Source: a bacterium (GTDB lineage Bacteria; SZUA-182). From it: a DNA stretch of 8,224 bases. The stretch covers positions 1 to 8,224 of the forward strand of contig QIFF01000130.1 of the NCBI GenBank assembly GCA_003230635.1. Direction: 5' to 3'. The position numbers were made by a program, and so were the translations under genes. Numbering within the stretch: position 1 is the stretch's first letter; every line of letters starts with the position of its first letter. Under the pieces are notes generated by a model. That model worked only from the letters and a program-made list of their open reading frames with translations, was not told the DNA's origin and searched no databases. Shown one piece after another: positions 6,460-8,224 of this stretch.

Positions 6460-6590
6460 GAATTTTCGTTCAATATCAAGGCATGCGAAAAATTTAACCG
6501 CAGGCATATGTTTGATATTCCGAGGATTAAATTTTGAGCGCAGAGATTGGGCGAAAAGGCCATTTCCCAAGGTACCCCGAAGGCTAGCAA
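6460..6590. other. Non-coding spacer with inverted repeats between gatA and miaA
   Basis: These 131 bp carry no credible gene and are more AT-rich than both neighbours. Two interleaved complementary pairs are visible: AATATCAA (6472-6479) with TTGATATT (6512-6519), and AAAATTTAACC (6489-6499) with GGATTAAATTTT (6524-6535, one extra base). Shorter TTTTCG (6463-6468) and CGAAAA (6552-6557) could close an outer stem. The first two pairs cross, so they cannot all form at once without a pseudoknot. No uridine tract follows, so it is not a standard intrinsic terminator, and I see no -35/-10 pair with good spacing. It may be a dispersed intergenic repeat or a leader for miaA. Confidence 0.45.
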
Positions 6591-7541
6591 ATGAGCAAAA
6601 TCCCCCTCCTGGTGCTGGTGGGGCCGACCGGTATCGGCAAGTCCCGCCTGGCTCAAGCCTTAGCCCTGCAATTGCAGACCGCCGTTATCCATGCCGACTC
6701 GCGCCAGGTCTATAAGGGAATGGACATCGGCACGGCCAAGCCGAGCACTGCCATGCGCCGGGAGGTGCCTCATTACCTGTTGGATGTGGCGGCTCCGGAT
6801 GAGGCTTTCAACGCCGGGCGCTATCGGGAATTGGCGGCGGCGGCAATTGAACGGGTTTGGCTTAAAGAAAAAAAACTGCCGATTGTGGAGGGCGGCAGCG
6901 GGTTATACATCAGGGCCTTGATAGACGGCCTGTTTGACAGCCCCCCGGCTGATACCCAAATCCGCCGGCGTTTAAGAGCGCTGGCAGAGAAGCAAGGAAC
7001 AGCTTATTTGCACCGGCAACTGGAGCGGGTTGACCCCGCCAGCGCCGGGCGCCTGCACCCTAACGATGCCCCGCGCCTGATTCGCGCCCTGGAGGTCTTT
7101 GAACTGACCGGGCAGCCCTTGAGTTCTTTTACTCAAAACACCCCGCTCTCTCCTTACCAACCTTTCTTCTTCGGACTTACTGCTGAGCGCAGCCTGCTTT
7201 ATCAATGGATAGAAGAACGCACCGATAGCATGCTGGCCGAAGGGCTGCTGGAGGAGGTAGAGGGATTACTTAAGCGGGGTTATGGCGAGGAGTTGAACTC
7301 CATGCAGGGGCTGGGCTATAAACAAATGGCGGGCTGCCTGAAGGGGAGATACGACCTGGAACGAGCCATCTTTCTACTAAAACGCGATACCCGCCGCTAT
7401 GCCAAGCGCCAGCTTACCTGGTTCCGGCAGGACAAGCACATTCAATGGCTGCAAGTGAGTCACCCCAGCCAAAGCGACAAATTTGCCTCAACCATTCTCT
7501 CGCAGGCGGAGCAGCTTCAATCCCCGGGGGATAGTTCATGA
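6591..7541 (+). CDS. miaA: tRNA dimethylallyltransferase
   Basis: This 316-residue cytoplasmic enzyme transfers a dimethylallyl group to N6 of adenosine 37 in tRNAs that read codons starting with U. It is the first step toward ms2i6A and aids codon-anticodon pairing. The P-loop GPTGIGKS is at 11-18. ADSRQVYKGMDIGTAKP (35-51) contains the catalytic D36 and the tRNA/DMAPP-contact region. GGSGLYIRAL is at 101-110, LHPNDAPRLIRALEVFE at 155-171, and GLGYKQ at 240-245. The C-terminal tRNA-binding KRDTRRYAKRQLTWFR is at 264-279. Length is normal (about 300-320). The ATG at 6591 has a modest GAAGG (6579-6583) upstream. The gene ends in ATGA, overlapping the next start by four bases, so it is coupled to the rRNA methyltransferase gene as an RNA-modification pair. 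The common mutL-miaA-hfq context is not seen. Confidence 0.96.
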   Translation: MSKIPLLVLVGPTGIGKSRLAQALALQLQTAVIHADSRQVYKGMDIGTAKPSTAMRREVPHYLLDVAAPDEAFNAGRYRELAAAAIERVWLKEKKLPIVEGGSGLYIRALIDGLFDSPPADTQIRRRLRALAEKQGTAYLHRQLERVDPASAGRLHPNDAPRLIRALEVFELTGQPLSSFTQNTPLSPYQPFFFGLTAERSLLYQWIEERTDSMLAEGLLEEVEGLLKRGYGEELNSMQGLGYKQMAGCLKGRYDLERAIFLLKRDTRRYAKRQLTWFRQDKHIQWLQVSHPSQSDKFASTILSQAEQLQSPGDSS

Positions 7542-8224
7542 AGGAAAAACTCTATGGCCTGCATCCGGTCACTGAAGCGCTGCGTGCCGGCAAGCGCCGC
7601 ATTGAGTGCCTTTATCTGGCTGAGGATAAGCTGTCGGTCTATCGGCAGTTAATAAGCTTGGCCCAGGAAAAACAAATTCCTGTCAGGGAAAGCTCCCGCC
7701 AACAATTGAATACTCTTCTGCCCGGGGTCAAACATCAAGGAGCAATAGCCCTGGCCGGGCCTCTGCCCACCCTGGATATGGAAGATTTAGTGGCTGGCGC
7801 CTGGGAGCGCGGGGAAGAGCCTTTCTTGCTCCTGGCGGACAGCGTCCAGGACCCCCATAACCTGGGGGCGATCATTCGCAGCGCCGAGGCGGTGGGAGTC
7901 CACGGCCTGATTTTGTCCCGCCGCCGCACGGTCGGCCTCACGCCCAGCGCAGCCCGGGCCGCCGCCGGGGCTATGGAGCATCTGCCGATTGCCCTGGCAA
8001 ACAGCCCGGCGGACTGCCTGCAGCGCTTGAAGGATTGCGGGTTCTGGCGGGTGGGACTGCATCCGGCGGGAGAGCAGCGTTATGATGAATTGGACCTGAA
8101 ACTGCCCCTGGTGATTCTGGTCGGCGGGGAAGGGGTGGGCTTGCGGCCGGCCTTGCGCCGTCACTGCGACTGGCTGGCTTACCTGCCCCAGCGGGGTCAA
8201 ATCAGTTCCCTCAACACCTCAGTG
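7538..8224 (+). CDS. rlmB: SpoU-family rRNA 2'-O-methyltransferase, 3' end cut by window
   Basis: The frame opens with ATG at 7538, overlapping the miaA stop (ATGA), and runs to the window end without a stop, giving 229 codons. Family members have about 245-260 residues, so perhaps 15-30 are missing. The N-terminal substrate-binding domain starts YGLHPVTEALRAGKRRIECL (6-25). The SPOUT catalytic domain has motif 1 DSVQDPHNLGAIIRSAEA (101-118, with N108 and R114), motif 2 LVGGEGVGLRP (194-204, E198), and the start of motif 3 QRGQISSLNTSV (218-229). The last would form part of the trefoil knot that binds S-adenosylmethionine. The best match is RlmB, which methylates the 2'-O of G2251 in 23S rRNA. 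TrmH-like tRNA methylation is the alternative, since close paralogues share all these motifs. Confidence 0.9.
   Translation, partial: MKEKLYGLHPVTEALRAGKRRIECLYLAEDKLSVYRQLISLAQEKQIPVRESSRQQLNTLLPGVKHQGAIALAGPLPTLDMEDLVAGAWERGEEPFLLLADSVQDPHNLGAIIRSAEAVGVHGLILSRRRTVGLTPSAARAAAGAMEHLPIALANSPADCLQRLKDCGFWRVGLHPAGEQRYDELDLKLPLVILVGGEGVGLRPALRRHCDWLAYLPQRGQISSLNTSV

Noticed and set aside
6392..6715. Forward open frame spanning the gatA end, spacer and miaA start
   Set aside because: It overlaps two conserved genes in another frame and has no family features, so the spacer is treated as non-coding.
7787..8200. Reverse-strand open frame of 137 codons opposite the methyltransferase gene
   Set aside because: The forward strand carries clear SPOUT motifs in one frame to the window end. 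The reverse frame is low in complexity and typical of GC-rich antisense.

Overview
The window is ordinary bacterial chromosome, with every gene on the + strand and coding almost throughout. It reads best as a moderately GC-rich, probably anaerobic bacterium of the Clostridia/Peptococcaceae kind. This placement is inferred from the Firmicutes-like GatA sequence, the TreT trehalose cluster and the composite intergenic repeats. It is a low-to-moderate confidence guess, because no rRNA or other decisive marker is present.

Region 1 (1-2872) is a trehalose-type sugar cluster. It holds the end of a DUF5752-like protein built from two repeats, a GT4 glycosyltransferase matching trehalose synthase TreT, and a HAD-superfamily phosphatase of the trehalose-phosphatase (OtsB) type. 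The first two genes overlap by one base (TAATG). The phosphatase is separated from treT by about 228 bp of non-coding DNA, most of which is a nested inverted repeat.

Region 2 (2873-5012) starts with a second, shorter copy of that repeat. It is followed by a two-gene cassette: an AAA_21/OLD-type ATPase with Walker A, signature, Walker B and H-loop motifs, then a small TOPRIM-like protein of the DUF4276 type. The two genes are 4 bp apart. The cassette is clearly more AT-rich than the genes after it. Its architecture (ABC-like ATPase plus TOPRIM partner) resembles known anti-phage pairs such as PARIS and RloB-containing AbiL, so it is the best candidate here for an under-described defence system.

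Region 3 (4975-8224) is GC-rich tRNA/rRNA housekeeping: gatA (amidotransferase subunit A), miaA (tRNA A37 dimethylallyltransferase) and the first 229 codons of an rlmB/SpoU-type rRNA 2'-O-methyltransferase, cut by the window edge. The TOPRIM gene runs 38 bp into gatA and carries the gatA ribosome binding site, so the cassette appears to have landed exactly in the gatA leader. Neither gatC nor gatB is adjacent. A 131-bp non-coding spacer with inverted repeats separates gatA from miaA, and miaA and rlmB overlap as ATGA.

No tRNA, rRNA, CRISPR array, transposase, integrase or replication origin was seen.
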